A DNA stretch of 64,000 nt from Photobacterium piscicola (GTDB lineage: Bacteria > Pseudomonadota > Gammaproteobacteria > Enterobacterales > Vibrionaceae). Location: contig NZ_FUZI01000004.1 of the NCBI RefSeq assembly GCF_900166965.1, positions 431,111-495,110 of the forward strand, read 5' to 3'. Shown piece by piece: positions 11,563 to 21,038 of this stretch; within the stretch, counting starts at the first letter, position 1; each line of letters begins with the position of its first letter. The notes beneath the pieces are model-generated. The model was given only the letters and a program-made list of their open reading frames with translations. It did not search any database and was not told the DNA's origin. Made by a program: the position numbers and the translations under genes.

Positions 11563-11643
11563 TTATTCTTTAAATCGGCTTTTTACCAATTACTGATTTA
11601 AACAATACACTAGAGAAATACGGTTATTTATAACTGACAATAT

Positions 11644-11728
11644 GCGGAAGTGGCGGAATTGGTAGACGCACTAGATTTAGGTTCTAGCGCCGTAAGGTGT
11701 GAGAGTTCAAGTCTCTCCTTCCGCACCA
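11644..11728 (+). tRNA. tRNA-Leu (UAG), copy 6
   Basis: 85 nt, GTAA variant. Its leader, AACTGACAATAT, matches those of copies 2 and 4, so it derives from the same ancestral spacer. Confidence 0.96.
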
Positions 11729-11769
11729 TCTCTCTAGTTTGTGAAAAGTCTTATGAAAATAAGCATTGT

Positions 11770-11844
11770 AGGTCTATCGCCAAGCGGTAAGGCAACGGCT
11801 TTTGATGCCGTCATACCCTGGTTCGAATCCAGGTAGACCTGCCA
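11770..11844 (+). tRNA. tRNA-Gln (UUG), copy 4
   Basis: 75 nt, identical to the other Gln copies. The 38-bp spacer after it matches that after copy 1 except for a couple of bases. Confidence 0.96.
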
Positions 11845-11882
11845 CTCTTTAAGAATATTGATTTATTTCAGTACTCTATGTT

Positions 11883-11959
11883 GGCTACGTAGCTCAGTTG
11901 GTTAGAGCACATCACTCATAATGATGGGGTCACAGGTTCGAATCCCGTCGTAGCCACCA
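11883..11959 (+). tRNA. tRNA-Met (CAU), copy 3
   Basis: 77 nt, identical to copies 1 and 2; anticodon CAU. Confidence 0.96.
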
Positions 11960-11993
11960 TTTCTTTTCTGATGACAGTTAAGAATAAAAATTT

Positions 11994-12078
11994 GCGGAAG
12001 TGGCGGAATTGGTAGACGCACTAGATTTAGGTTCTAGCGCCGTAAGGTGTGAGAGTTCAAGTCTCTCCTTCCGCACCA
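11994..12078 (+). tRNA. tRNA-Leu (UAG), copy 7
   Basis: 85 nt, GTAA variant. Last gene of the array; the terminator starts 6 bp downstream. Confidence 0.96.
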
Positions 12079-12084
12079 TATTAG

Positions 12085-12114
12085 AGACCTACTCTTTGAG
12101 TAGGTTTTCTTTTA
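12085..12114 (+). terminator. Terminator of the tRNA array
   Basis: An 8-bp stem, ACCTACTC/GAGTAGGT, with a TTT loop is followed by TTTCTTTT. Confidence 0.88.
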
Positions 12115-12168
12115 TCTGCAATATAGTGATCATCTCTATTGATGACGACGGCAAATAAAAGAATAAAT

Positions 12169-12206
12169 AAAAAGCCGAGTAATTAATTTTACTCGGCTTT
12201 TTGTTT
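12169..12206. terminator. Bidirectional terminator between tRNA array and ubiF
   Basis: A 14-bp stem, AAAAAGCCGAGTAA/TTACTCGGCTTTTT, has A and T tails on both sides. It can end ubiF on the minus strand and back up the array terminator on the plus strand. Confidence 0.85.
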
Positions 12207-12240
12207 TTATTTTCGTTACAAAAGACATTCAATACTATCG

Positions 12241-13401
12241 TTATATCCCCATTGCATACTTCAATACGTGTTTTTTTATCACACCAGTATGATCAGCAGC
12301 CCGTAATCCAACATTACGCAGTAACTTTAATGGCCCAATATTATTACTAAACGTGCTGTAGAAAAAATCCATTCCAGTTTGCATAATCAAATTATCAGGC
12401 CGACGACAACGTTCATAATTAGCCAGAACGTGAGGTTGTTGCCACTCACCACCAGCTTGGCTGATTTTATCGATTAAACAAGCAACATCTTTAAAGCCCA
12501 AATTAACCCCTTGCCCAGCTAATGGATTAATGGTGTGGGCTGCATCACCTAATAACACCACATTGGGTTTATAGTATGTTTGTGCATGACGACGAGTTAA
12601 GGGAAAGCTACCATGATTAAGCACGGTAAACTCACCTAATTCACTCGGGAACGTTGCCATGATCTCTGCCTGTAATTGCGCGGCAGGCATTGCTGATAAT
12701 TGACGAATTCGAGCAGGAGAGTCATACCAAACAAGTGATCCTTGATGACCAGGCAAAGGTAAAAATGACCGCGGCCCCGCGGGGGTGAACTGCTGCCAAG
12801 TAATATCCTGTTGTGGCAAAGCCGTCGTGATATTAATTAGCATACAATGTTGACGATAATCCCATGCGGTAATACCAATATTTACTTGCTGGCGTACTTG
12901 AGAGTTAGCGCCATCAGCACCAATGAGTAAACAACAATTAAGCAGTGAGCCATCGTCTAATTCAATCTGATAACCATCATCAATCGCAGTTGCTGCCACC
13001 ATGGTTGCTGGACACAATAAAGTAATATTGTCGTATTGTTCAAACTGTTGCCATAGCGCTAATTGAAGTACACGGTTTTCAACAATATAACCCAATTGCT
13101 GCAGATGCATCTCATCGGCATTAAACCGCGTGCGACACTCAGAATGTTCCCACGTTTCAAGACGCTTAAAGGGACATAAACGCATCGCCATTACAGATTG
13201 CCATGCGCCTAATTGTTCTAATAGGGCAACTGAACGTGGAGAAATAGCCGAAACACGTAAATCCATCGCTTGGGCTAACATAAAGGGCTGTGGTGCATAG
13301 CCTTCAATTACAGCCACATCTAGCCCTTGTTGCGCTAAACCAATCGCGGTAGCAGCCCCCACCATACCGCCGCCGGCAACAATGACATCATATTGTTCCA
13401 T
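12241..13401 (-). CDS. ubiF: FAD-dependent ubiquinone-biosynthesis hydroxylase (UbiF type)
   Basis: 386-residue flavoprotein monooxygenase of the UbiH/UbiF/VisC family. The N-terminal dinucleotide fold GGGMVGAATAIGLAQQG and the C-terminal FAD motif LLGDAAHTINPLAGQGVNLG are both intact. Synteny (tRNA array on one side, miaB-ybeZ-ybeY-corC-lnt on the other) matches ubiF in E. coli, which hydroxylates the demethoxyubiquinol ring. Paralogues UbiH and UbiI are similar, so the exact position hydroxylated rests on gene order. It is divergent from mtgA. Confidence 0.87.
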   Translation of the reverse strand: MEQYDVIVAGGGMVGAATAIGLAQQGLDVAVIEGYAPQPFMLAQAMDLRVSAISPRSVALLEQLGAWQSVMAMRLCPFKRLETWEHSECRTRFNADEMHLQQLGYIVENRVLQLALWQQFEQYDNITLLCPATMVAATAIDDGYQIELDDGSLLNCCLLIGADGANSQVRQQVNIGITAWDYRQHCMLINITTALPQQDITWQQFTPAGPRSFLPLPGHQGSLVWYDSPARIRQLSAMPAAQLQAEIMATFPSELGEFTVLNHGSFPLTRRHAQTYYKPNVVLLGDAAHTINPLAGQGVNLGFKDVACLIDKISQAGGEWQQPHVLANYERCRRPDNLIMQTGMDFFYSTFSNNIGPLKLLRNVGLRAADHTGVIKKHVLKYAMGI

Positions 13402-13570
13402 ATCTTTACCTACCTATTATGCCCAAGCTTATTATTTGGTTATAATCTTTCAAACCATTGTGTTAGATGATTGTATAAGAAAATACGGTTATTGGGATAC
13501 TACCATAATGTATTCATCGCTAATCGCCCATTAGCGACTCCCTCTCATCGCTGACAGGAATCCAACCACC

Positions 13571-14299
13571 ATGCTGGCAGGCTTTAAACGTTTTACTATT
13601 AAACTTATTTTAAGCGCGTTAATTGTGCCTATTGTACTAATCATTATTTTTAAATTTATCAACCCACCGTTTTGGGGCTGGGAAATTAGCCGTACTCTAT
13701 TTCCACCACAAGGTTATCCAAAGCAAACACATCATCAATGGGTTAATTTGGATAAGATTTCAAAAAATATGCAATTAGCGGTGATAGCCTCAGAAGATCA
13801 AACCTTTCCAGAACATCATGGTATCGATCTTAGTGCCACTTTATCTGTACTTGAACACAGTGGTAAAAACGGCCCTAGCCGAGGAGCCAGTACCATTACT
13901 CAACAAACCGCTAAGAATGTGTTTTTATTTCCCAGCCATTCTTTCATTCGTAAAGGCATCGAATTGTATTTTGCATTATGGATGGAGGTTATTTGGGGCA
14001 AAGATCGTATTTTAGAAACCTACTTAAACGTCATTGAATTTGGTCCAGGGATCTATGGTGTTCAAGCGGCTAGTGAGCATTTTTTCCATATTCCAGCGAG
14101 TCGACTTAGCGCTCAGCAAGCAGCACAACTAGCCGCAGTATTACCTAATCCGTATAAAATAAAAGCCAGTCCAATGAGTAATTATGTCTATCAACGAACA
14201 TTATGGATCCGTAAACAAATGCGTCAACTAGGTATGGTTACGCTAAATAAGGTCTATGATGAACAATCACTTTTTAAATCTTTTAATCTCTATCGCTAG
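13571..14299 (+). CDS. mtgA: Monofunctional peptidoglycan glycosyltransferase
   Basis: GT51 enzyme that polymerises lipid II into glycan strands at the inner membrane. The 242 residues hold one N-terminal membrane anchor (about 10-30) and the family motifs EDQTFPEHHGID (with the catalytic Glu), RGASTITQQTAKN and LNVIEFGPGIYG, with no transpeptidase domain. The length equals that of E. coli MtgA. In E. coli the gene lies elsewhere, so its place between ubiF and miaB is a local rearrangement relative to that genome. Confidence 0.96.
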   Translation: MLAGFKRFTIKLILSALIVPIVLIIIFKFINPPFWGWEISRTLFPPQGYPKQTHHQWVNLDKISKNMQLAVIASEDQTFPEHHGIDLSATLSVLEHSGKNGPSRGASTITQQTAKNVFLFPSHSFIRKGIELYFALWMEVIWGKDRILETYLNVIEFGPGIYGVQAASEHFFHIPASRLSAQQAAQLAAVLPNPYKIKASPMSNYVYQRTLWIRKQMRQLGMVTLNKVYDEQSLFKSFNLYR

Positions 14300-14387
14300 T
14301 CAATCCCAAAAGACCACACTTTTTTCAGGGTGGTGATGATCTAGTCAGACCGAGTTTAAAGCAGTACAATACGCGGCTTGCTACAGG

Positions 14388-14413
14388 GCATTACCTTTTA
14401 CATACGGTAATGC
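14388..14413 (+). other. Perfect hairpin in the miaB leader
   Basis: GCATTACC and GGTAATGC form an 8-bp stem with a 10-nt loop. It lies about 20 bp downstream of a TACAAT -10-like hexamer (14365-14370). No T-run follows, so it is a leader structure rather than a terminator; its role is unknown. Confidence 0.4.
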
Positions 14414-14467
14414 GGCCTGTCAGCCCGTAATCTGAATGTAATGAATCAACACTACGAGCGAAGAGAG

Positions 14468-15895
14468 ATGGCGAAGAAACTGCTGATTAAAACCTGGGGC
14501 TGCCAGATGAACGAATACGATTCATCAAAAATGGCCGATCTTCTTAATGCTGCTAATGGCTTCGAGTTAACAGAAATCCCAGAAGAAGCAGATGTTCTGC
14601 TACTTAATACCTGTTCGATCCGTGAAAAAGCACAAGAAAAAGTTTTCCACCAGCTAGGCCGTTGGAAAAAACTAAAAGATAAAAAACCTGATCTAGTGAT
14701 CGGCGTTGGTGGCTGTGTAGCGACTCAAGAAGGCGATTCTATTCGCAAACGCGCACCTTACGTTGATGTTATCTTTGGTCCACAAACCCTACACCGTTTG
14801 CCAGAGATGATTAAACGTTCTCAATCAAATGAAAAAACCGTGATGGACATTTCATTCCCTGAGATTGAAAAGTTCGATAGTTTGCCTGAGCCTCGTGCAG
14901 ACGGCGCAACAGCATTTGTGTCTATCATGGAAGGCTGTTCTAAATACTGTACGTATTGTGTAGTGCCTTACACCCGTGGCGAAGAAGTTAGCCGTCCAAT
15001 TGATGACGTGTTATTTGAAATTGCTCAACTGGCAGATCAAGGTGTACGTGAAGTTAACCTGCTTGGCCAAAACGTGAATGCATTCCGTGGTCCAACACAT
15101 GATGGTGAACTTGCCAGCTTTGCTGAACTTCTACGTTTAGTAGCGGCGATTGACGGTATTGACCGTGTACGTTACACAACCAGTCACCCGATTGAATTTA
15201 CTGACGACATTATTGACGTTTATAAAGATACCCCTGAGCTGGTTAACTACTTACACCTACCAGTACAAAGTGGTTCAGATCGTATTCTAACGATGATGAA
15301 GCGTCCTCATACGGTACTTGAATATAAGTCAAAAATTCGTAAGTTACGTAAAGTACGCCCAGATATCACCATGAGCTCAGACTTTATTGTCGCGTTCCCA
15401 GGTGAATCTGATCAAGATTTCGAAGATACCATGAAACTGATTCGTGATATCGATTTTGATATTAGTTACAGCTTTATCTTCTCACCTCGCCCTGGTACGC
15501 CAGCAGCAGATTACCCATGTGATCTGACTGAAGAAGTGAAGAAAGAGCGTCTGTACGCCCTACAGCAACAACTAAATAGTCAAGCGATGCGCCATGCTCG
15601 TCAAATGCTTGGCACAGAGCAACGTATTTTAGTTGAAGGTCCATCGCGTAAAAATGTGATGGAACTACGCGGTCGTACTGAAAACAACCGTATTGTAAAC
15701 TTTGAAGGCTCTGCTGAGTTAATTGGTCAATTTGTTGATGTAAAAATCATCGATGTATTTACTAACTCATTACGTGGCGAACTTGTTCGTACTGAAGCAG
15801 AAATGGATCTTCGCGTTGCAATGTCACCAGCAGCAATGATGGCAAAAACGCGCCGTGAAGATGATTTAGGTGTAGGCGTATATACTCCAGAATAA
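14468..15895 (+). CDS. miaB: tRNA-2-methylthio-N6-dimethylallyladenosine synthase
   Basis: Radical-SAM methylthiotransferase that converts i6A37 to ms2i6A37 in tRNAs reading U-initial codons. ATG 14468 gives 475 residues beginning [20 protein letters not shown], as in E. coli; GAAGAGAG precedes it. An ATG at 14441 is also in frame but has no ribosome site. Order of domains: UPF0004 cluster-binding domain with three Cys, radical-SAM core with CSKYCTYC, and C-terminal TRAM. It reads toward ybeZ. Confidence 0.97.
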   Translation: MAKKLLIKTWGCQMNEYDSSKMADLLNAANGFELTEIPEEADVLLLNTCSIREKAQEKVFHQLGRWKKLKDKKPDLVIGVGGCVATQEGDSIRKRAPYVDVIFGPQTLHRLPEMIKRSQSNEKTVMDISFPEIEKFDSLPEPRADGATAFVSIMEGCSKYCTYCVVPYTRGEEVSRPIDDVLFEIAQLADQGVREVNLLGQNVNAFRGPTHDGELASFAELLRLVAAIDGIDRVRYTTSHPIEFTDDIIDVYKDTPELVNYLHLPVQSGSDRILTMMKRPHTVLEYKSKIRKLRKVRPDITMSSDFIVAFPGESDQDFEDTMKLIRDIDFDISYSFIFSPRPGTPAADYPCDLTEEVKKERLYALQQQLNSQAMRHARQMLGTEQRILVEGPSRKNVMELRGRTENNRIVNFEGSAELIGQFVDVKIIDVFTNSLRGELVRTEAEMDLRVAMSPAAMMAKTRREDDLGVGVYTPE

Positions 15896-15968
15896 CTGTC
15901 GTTCACTGCCGTCAAATCACGCGCAGTAATCACTATTATTCAAAGTAAGTCGCATGCCCTGAAAATAT

Positions 15969-15990
15969 GGTCGCCTACATTTAGGCGACC
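15969..15990 (+). other. Perfect hairpin between miaB and ybeZ
   Basis: GGTCGCCT and AGGCGACC form an 8-bp GC-rich stem with loop ACATTT. Only TCAATG follows, so it is a poor terminator. It ends 17 bp before the ybeZ start codon and could affect its translation or act as a processing site. Confidence 0.4.
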
Positions 15991-16007
15991 TCAATGAGAG
16001 GCAAACC

Positions 16008-17105
16008 TTGAGCAAGATAATTACTGTAGAATTTGATCTGGAACCAGCTGATAATCAGCGTCTTTCCAGCCTTTGTGGTCCTTTCGACGACAACATCAAA
16101 CAACTAGAACGTCGTTTAGGTGTTGAAATCAATCATCGCAGCAACCACTTTAGCGTCGTGGGTCAACCACACACTGCTGATATTGCCACCAATATCATTA
16201 AAGATTTATACGTTGATACGGCTCCCGTACATAACAACATTCCAGATATTGAACCCGACCATATTCATCTGGCGATCAAAGCTTCTGGCGTCCTAGAACA
16301 AACCGTAGAAACAAGTATTCCTTTTGGTAAAGAAGTCCATATAAAAACCAAAAAAGGGATCATAAAACCACGTACACCCAACCAAGCCCAATACATTGCC
16401 AATATCGTAACCCATGATATTACCTTTGGTGTTGGCCCTGCGGGTACTGGTAAGACCTACCTTGCTGTTGCCGCCGCCGTTGATGCGCTTGAGCGCCAAG
16501 AAGTGCGCCGTATTCTGCTAACTCGTCCCGCGGTTGAGGCTGGTGAAAAGTTAGGCTTCTTACCCGGTGATTTAAGCCAGAAAGTCGACCCATACCTACG
16601 CCCACTTTATGATGCTTTATTTGAAATGCTCGGTTTTGAACGGGTAGAAAAACTGATTGAGCGTAATGTGATTGAAGTCGCACCATTGGCTTATATGCGT
16701 GGTCGAACACTGAACGATGCCTTTATTATTTTAGATGAAAGCCAAAATACGACTGTTGAACAAATGAAAATGTTCTTAACTCGTATTGGCTTTAATTCTC
16801 GCGCCGTGATCACCGGCGATGTCACTCAAATCGATTTACCGCGTGGCGCACGTTCAGGTTTACGTCATGCGGTTGAAGTATTATCGAATGTTGAAGATAT
16901 TAGCTTTAACTTTTTCTTAGCCAATGACGTTGTGCGCCACCCTGTTGTAGCTCGCATTGTTCAAGCTTATGAAGTTTGGGAAAGTGAAGATCAAAAACAA
17001 CGTAAACAAGCAGAACAACGTCGTCGTACAGAACAAGACGCCAAAGACGCCGCCTTATTCGCCGTTGCGACTGCCGCTAAAATTGAATCACAAAAGAGTA
17101 ACTAA
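16008..17105 (+). CDS. ybeZ: PhoH-like ATPase YbeZ (PhoL)
   Basis: Cytoplasmic PhoH-family P-loop ATPase of 365 residues that works with the YbeY endoribonuclease. It starts at a TTG with GAGAGG upstream. A small KH-like N-terminal part is followed by Walker [14 protein letters not shown] and Walker [13 protein letters not shown]; the C-terminal tail is rich in Lys, Arg, Gln and Glu. Its TAA stop overlaps the ybeY start by one base, which indicates translational coupling. Confidence 0.96.
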   Translation: MSKIITVEFDLEPADNQRLSSLCGPFDDNIKQLERRLGVEINHRSNHFSVVGQPHTADIATNIIKDLYVDTAPVHNNIPDIEPDHIHLAIKASGVLEQTVETSIPFGKEVHIKTKKGIIKPRTPNQAQYIANIVTHDITFGVGPAGTGKTYLAVAAAVDALERQEVRRILLTRPAVEAGEKLGFLPGDLSQKVDPYLRPLYDALFEMLGFERVEKLIERNVIEVAPLAYMRGRTLNDAFIILDESQNTTVEQMKMFLTRIGFNSRAVITGDVTQIDLPRGARSGLRHAVEVLSNVEDISFNFFLANDVVRHPVVARIVQAYEVWESEDQKQRKQAEQRRRTEQDAKDAALFAVATAAKIESQKSN

Positions 17106-17566
17106 TGGCGATTTATCTTGATCTACAACTTGCAACAGCAGACGAAACTGGATTACCGACTGAAGCTGAATTTCAACAATGGCTAAATGCCGCAGTCATC
17201 CCATTTCAGGCCGATGCTGAAGTCACTATTCGATTAGTTGACGAGCAAGAAAGTCATGCACTCAACCTTGAGTACCGTGGCAAAGATCGACCAACAAACG
17301 TACTTTCATTTCCATTTGAAGCGCCACCTGAAATCGAAATGAATTTACTTGGCGATTTAATTATTTGTCGTCAAGTTGTCGAAGCGGAAGCCATTGAGCA
17401 ACAAAAACCGCTTAATGCACATTGGGCACATATGGTTGTACACGGCAGTCTGCATCTGCTAGGTTATGATCATATCGAAGATGATGAAGCAGAAGAAATG
17501 GAAGCATTAGAGACTGAAATAATGCAAAACATGGATTTTGTCGACCCTTACATTTCTGAAAAGTAG
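17105..17566 (+). CDS. ybeY: Endoribonuclease YbeY (rRNA maturation factor)
   Basis: Single-strand metallo-endoribonuclease of 153 residues needed for 16S rRNA 3' maturation and ribosome quality control. The zinc-binding signature [11 protein letters not shown] is intact near residue 114. It is coupled to ybeZ and followed 82 bp later by corC. Confidence 0.97.
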   Translation: MAIYLDLQLATADETGLPTEAEFQQWLNAAVIPFQADAEVTIRLVDEQESHALNLEYRGKDRPTNVLSFPFEAPPEIEMNLLGDLIICRQVVEAEAIEQQKPLNAHWAHMVVHGSLHLLGYDHIEDDEAEEMEALETEIMQNMDFVDPYISEK

Positions 17567-17648
17567 TAACATACCAACGAATATTCCGCGGCTTACTAAA
17601 CCAAGCCGCATTTCCGTGGCAATGTCCACTTAGTTGATAAAGTAAATA

Positions 17649-18521
17649 ATGAACGAAGATAACTCTCCAACAACTGAAGGTCCGAGTAGAAAATCCTTCT
17701 TTGAACGTATTGGCCAATTTTTCCAAGGCGAACCACAAAACCGTGAAGAATTAGTTGAAGTATTCCGTGATTCGGAAGAAAACGATTTGATAGACCATGA
17801 CACTCGAGACATGCTTGAAGGTGTAATGGAAATTGCTGAAATGCGTGTACGTGACATTATGATCCCACGTTCACAAATGACAACTATCGAGCGTTCTCAG
17901 AAGCTAGAAGATCTTATTGATTTAATTGTTGAAGCTCAGCACTCTCGCTACCCTGTTATCAGTGATGATAAAGACCATGTTGAAGGCATTCTATTAGCCA
18001 AAGACTTACTGCGTTATTTATTGCCTGATAGTGAACCTTTTGATATCGACAAAGTATTACGTCCTGCCGTTGTAGTGCCAGAAAGTAAGCGCGTTGATCG
18101 ACTATTAAAAGAATTCCGCGAAGAGCGTTACCACATGGCAATTGTGGTTGATGAGTTTGGTGGTGTATCTGGTGTTATCACTATTGAAGACATTCTTGAG
18201 CAAATTGTTGGCGAAATCGAAGATGAATTCGACGACGAAGAAGAGCAAGAAGTTCGTCAATTAAGTAAGCATACTTACGCGGTCAAAGCCCTAACAACCA
18301 TTGAAGATTTCAATGAACTGTTCCATACCTCATTTTGTGACGAAGAAGTCGATACTGTCGGCGGCTTAGTTATGATGAGTTTTGGTCACCTGCCATCACG
18401 CGGTGAAGTTGTTGAAGTTAATGGTTATTCTTTTAAAGTGACCTCGTCTGATAACCGCCGTGTTATCCAGTTACAAGTAACTGTACCGGACGAAGCATTT
18501 CAACCTACCATTACTCCGTAA
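17649..18521 (+). CDS. corC: CNNM/CorC family Mg/Co efflux protein (CBS domains)
   Basis: 290-residue soluble protein with two CBS domains ([10 protein letters not shown] near 75 and an [19 protein letters not shown] one near 160) and a C-terminal CorC_HlyC transporter-associated domain ([17 protein letters not shown]). No membrane segment is present. Associated with magnesium and cobalt efflux, though the E. coli YbeX homologue is also linked to ribosome metabolism, which fits the ybeZ-ybeY context. Its stop abuts the lnt start. Confidence 0.93.
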   Translation: MNEDNSPTTEGPSRKSFFERIGQFFQGEPQNREELVEVFRDSEENDLIDHDTRDMLEGVMEIAEMRVRDIMIPRSQMTTIERSQKLEDLIDLIVEAQHSRYPVISDDKDHVEGILLAKDLLRYLLPDSEPFDIDKVLRPAVVVPESKRVDRLLKEFREERYHMAIVVDEFGGVSGVITIEDILEQIVGEIEDEFDDEEEQEVRQLSKHTYAVKALTTIEDFNELFHTSFCDEEVDTVGGLVMMSFGHLPSRGEVVEVNGYSFKVTSSDNRRVIQLQVTVPDEAFQPTITP

Positions 18522-20078
18522 ATGATGACAAAAAAAACACTCATCTCATTGGGACAGTTGCTTGCAGCTGTCCCTGCGGGTGCGATTGCAACCTTGTCTT
18601 TTGCTCCTTATGACTACGCATTTATCGCCCCATTAACACTGATTCTGTTTTTCCTTTTATTACAGAAACAATCTCCTAAACGTTCAGCACTGATTGGCTT
18701 TTTTTATGGTCTAGGCATGTTTGGTACCGGTATCAGCTGGGTACATGTCAGCATTGATACCTTTGGTGGTATGCCTAAAATTGCCAGCATGTTCTTAATG
18801 TTTTTATTAATTAGCTATTTAGCGTTATATCCAGCGTTATTTGGCTATTTATTTAATCGCTTTAACCGCCAACGTCCTTTGCACCAATTACTGCTATCTG
18901 GCCCTGTTATTTGGTTGGTACTTGATTGGATCCGTGGTTGGCTCTTTACTGGCTTTCCTTGGCTATGGATGGGATACAGCCAGCTTAATACGCCATTGGC
19001 ACACTTTGCACCCATTTTTGGTGTCGAAGGGATCACCCTCGCATTAGTGCTCATCTCGGGATCGATTACTGCGACCCTCTACTACCGTAACTGGCGTCCA
19101 TTCATGGTTGCGGTGTTAGTGGTAATATTAGCCGTATTAGCGGGTATTCCGCAGTGGGTAAAACCCGATCCTAAGCACAGTGTCAGCGTTGCTTTAATTC
19201 AAGGTAATATTTCACAAGAAGAAAAGTGGTTACCTAGTCATCGCTGGCCAACCTTGATGAAATACATGGATCTCACCCGTGATAATTGGGGTTCAGATTT
19301 AATTATATGGCCAGAAGCTGCTATTCCAGCGCTTGAAGAAGATATTCCGACCTTCTTGCAGAATCTTGATGCTGCAGCACGTGCCAATAACAGCACGGTG
19401 ATTACAGGTATTTTAGATCAAAAAGCCGATGGTGAGTTTTTCAATAATATATTGACACTGGGTGTCGATGCAGATGGGCCGTATAACTACAATACAGCCA
19501 CGCGTTATACTAAGCATCATCTGTTACCTTTTGGTGAATTTGTACCGTTTGCGAGCATTCTACGTCCATTAGCACCGTTCTTTAACCTACCGATGTCATC
19601 ATTTAGTCGTGGCGCTTATATTCAACCAAATATTCAAGCGCATGGTTATTCAATTGCACCGGCTTTGTGTTATGAGATTGCGTTTGGTGAGCAAATTCGT
19701 GAAAACATCACCAAAAAAACCGAGTTACTGCTCACGCTTTCTAATGATGCTTGGTTTGGGCGCTCAATCGGGCCCTTCCAACATATGGAAATAGCCCAAA
19801 TGCGGGCGCTTGAGTTTGGTAAGCCGTTATTACGTGGCACAAATACTGGTATTACTGCCGTGGTTGACCATAATGGTCACATCACCAAAGAATTACCACA
19901 ATTTGTAACAGGTGTTTTAAAAGATAAAGTGATCCCAACCATTGGAATGACACCGTATACCACTTTAGGCAGCTGGCCATTATACGGTTACTGTTTATGG
20001 GCGTTAGCGTTATCTTGGCTACTTGTTCGACGTAAACGCGGACATTTCCGTGACTTACCTCCAACGGAAACAGAATAA
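18522..20078 (+). CDS. lnt: Apolipoprotein N-acyltransferase
   Basis: Inner-membrane enzyme that adds the third acyl chain to the N-terminal Cys of lipoproteins, allowing Lol-dependent sorting. The 518 residues have about six N-terminal membrane helices, a periplasmic nitrilase domain with IIWPEAAIPALEE and the nucleophile segment PALCYEIAFGEQ, and one C-terminal helix. It starts with two ATGs directly after corC. Its products are the substrates of LolB encoded earlier in the window. Confidence 0.97.
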   Translation: MMTKKTLISLGQLLAAVPAGAIATLSFAPYDYAFIAPLTLILFFLLLQKQSPKRSALIGFFYGLGMFGTGISWVHVSIDTFGGMPKIASMFLMFLLISYLALYPALFGYLFNRFNRQRPLHQLLLSGPVIWLVLDWIRGWLFTGFPWLWMGYSQLNTPLAHFAPIFGVEGITLALVLISGSITATLYYRNWRPFMVAVLVVILAVLAGIPQWVKPDPKHSVSVALIQGNISQEEKWLPSHRWPTLMKYMDLTRDNWGSDLIIWPEAAIPALEEDIPTFLQNLDAAARANNSTVITGILDQKADGEFFNNILTLGVDADGPYNYNTATRYTKHHLLPFGEFVPFASILRPLAPFFNLPMSSFSRGAYIQPNIQAHGYSIAPALCYEIAFGEQIRENITKKTELLLTLSNDAWFGRSIGPFQHMEIAQMRALEFGKPLLRGTNTGITAVVDHNGHITKELPQFVTGVLKDKVIPTIGMTPYTTLGSWPLYGYCLWALALSWLLVRRKRGHFRDLPPTETE

Positions 20079-20083
20079 ACTAT

Positions 20084-20115
20084 AAGGTGAAGCTAATAAC
20101 TTCACCTTTTTTTTT
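20084..20115 (+). terminator. Terminator after lnt
   Basis: A 9-bp stem, AAGGTGAAG/CTTCACCTT, with a 7-nt loop is followed by eight T. Confidence 0.92.
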
Positions 20116-20201
20116 ACGGTTAGTTTATTGTACTTTCATTGGCTAATAACAACCGCAATTCCGCAGACATTAACCACCCGCGGCGAGATAAGGAACGATA
20201 G

Positions 20202-20954
20202 ATGAAAACGACACATAAAATTTTTACAACTTTGTGTTCATTATTAATGTTGATAATCTCAACACAAGCACTTGCTCAAGAACAACAAAATGACACCAAA
20301 GACGCATTAGCTCTTTTTTACAAATCCCCACAAACACAACCTTTTTTCCATTCTGCTTATGGGTATGCCGTGTTTCCATCGGTAGGTAAAGGGGGCTTTT
20401 GGATTGGTGGTGCTTATGGTTCTGGCGTAGTATTTAAAGCCAATCAAGCAATGGGATTTGCTAAGCTTTATCAAGTGTCTATCGGACTCCAATTTGGTGG
20501 CCAAGCCTTTAGTGAAATTTTATTCTTCCAAGATAAACGCGCTTACGATCGTTTTATTGATGGTGGATTAGAATTAGATGCTCAAGCGTCAGCGGTTGCC
20601 TTAACAGAAGGTGCCTCAGCTAAAATAGGTACCGCAGGTGCAGGAATGAATGCCGGTAGTGACTACATGACCCAAAGCTACATTAATGGTGTTGCTATCT
20701 TCACCCGCGCTAAAGGTGGCGCGATGATTGAAGCATCATTAGCAGGTCAAAAGTTCACTTACGAGCCAATGACAGCCGCAACTCGCCAGATCAAAGGCTA
20801 CAATGATGTTCTGCCAACATTTAACAAGGAATATAAGCAGTCACCTACTGTGCCTCAACCACAACGATCACAACCGATGCAAAAGCCAGCCGATACGATT
20901 AAACCGGCAAACTCTGCTGTTGTCGTTGATATCATTGAAAAACCAGACTATTAA
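20202..20954 (+). CDS. SYLF/Ysc84-domain periplasmic protein
   Basis: 250-residue exported protein. It has a Sec signal peptide (about residues 1-25, ending ALA-QEQQ) and then a SYLF lipid-binding domain with FHSAYGYAVFPSVGKGGFWI and IGLQFGGQAFSEILFF. The C-terminal ~45 residues are Pro/Gln rich (QPQRSQPMQKPADTIKPA) and probably disordered. The bacterial role is not established; SYLF proteins bind membranes or phosphoinositides in eukaryotes. It has its own AAGGA site and terminator, so it is probably a single-gene unit. Confidence 0.82.
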   Translation: MKTTHKIFTTLCSLLMLIISTQALAQEQQNDTKDALALFYKSPQTQPFFHSAYGYAVFPSVGKGGFWIGGAYGSGVVFKANQAMGFAKLYQVSIGLQFGGQAFSEILFFQDKRAYDRFIDGGLELDAQASAVALTEGASAKIGTAGAGMNAGSDYMTQSYINGVAIFTRAKGGAMIEASLAGQKFTYEPMTAATRQIKGYNDVLPTFNKEYKQSPTVPQPQRSQPMQKPADTIKPANSAVVVDIIEKPDY

Positions 20955-20978
20955 TTAAATAGCTAGGTCTTGAGCAAT

Positions 20979-21010
20979 AAAAAACGCAGCCCTATATGGC
21001 TGCGTTTTAG
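20979..21010. terminator. Bidirectional terminator between SYLF gene and zinc-ribbon gene
   Basis: An 11-bp stem, AAAACGCAGCC/GGCTGCGTTTT, with loop CTATAT lies between two convergent genes. Confidence 0.85.
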
Positions 21011-21038
21011 TTCATTTTAAAATAACGTTTCGAGTTAG

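Larger units (their letters stand above)
11208..11570 (+). repeat. Tandem tRNA repeat, unit 2 (Leu-Gln-Leu)
   Basis: Second copy of the 363-bp block at 10791-11153, at a fixed offset of 417 bp. Sequence diverges immediately after ATTATTCTT, which marks the right boundary. Confidence 0.92.

Noticed and set aside
10791..11570. Regular repeats resembling a CRISPR array
   Set aside because: The repeated units are whole tRNA genes of 75-85 nt with cloverleaf structure; spacers are homologous, not unique, and no cas gene is nearby.
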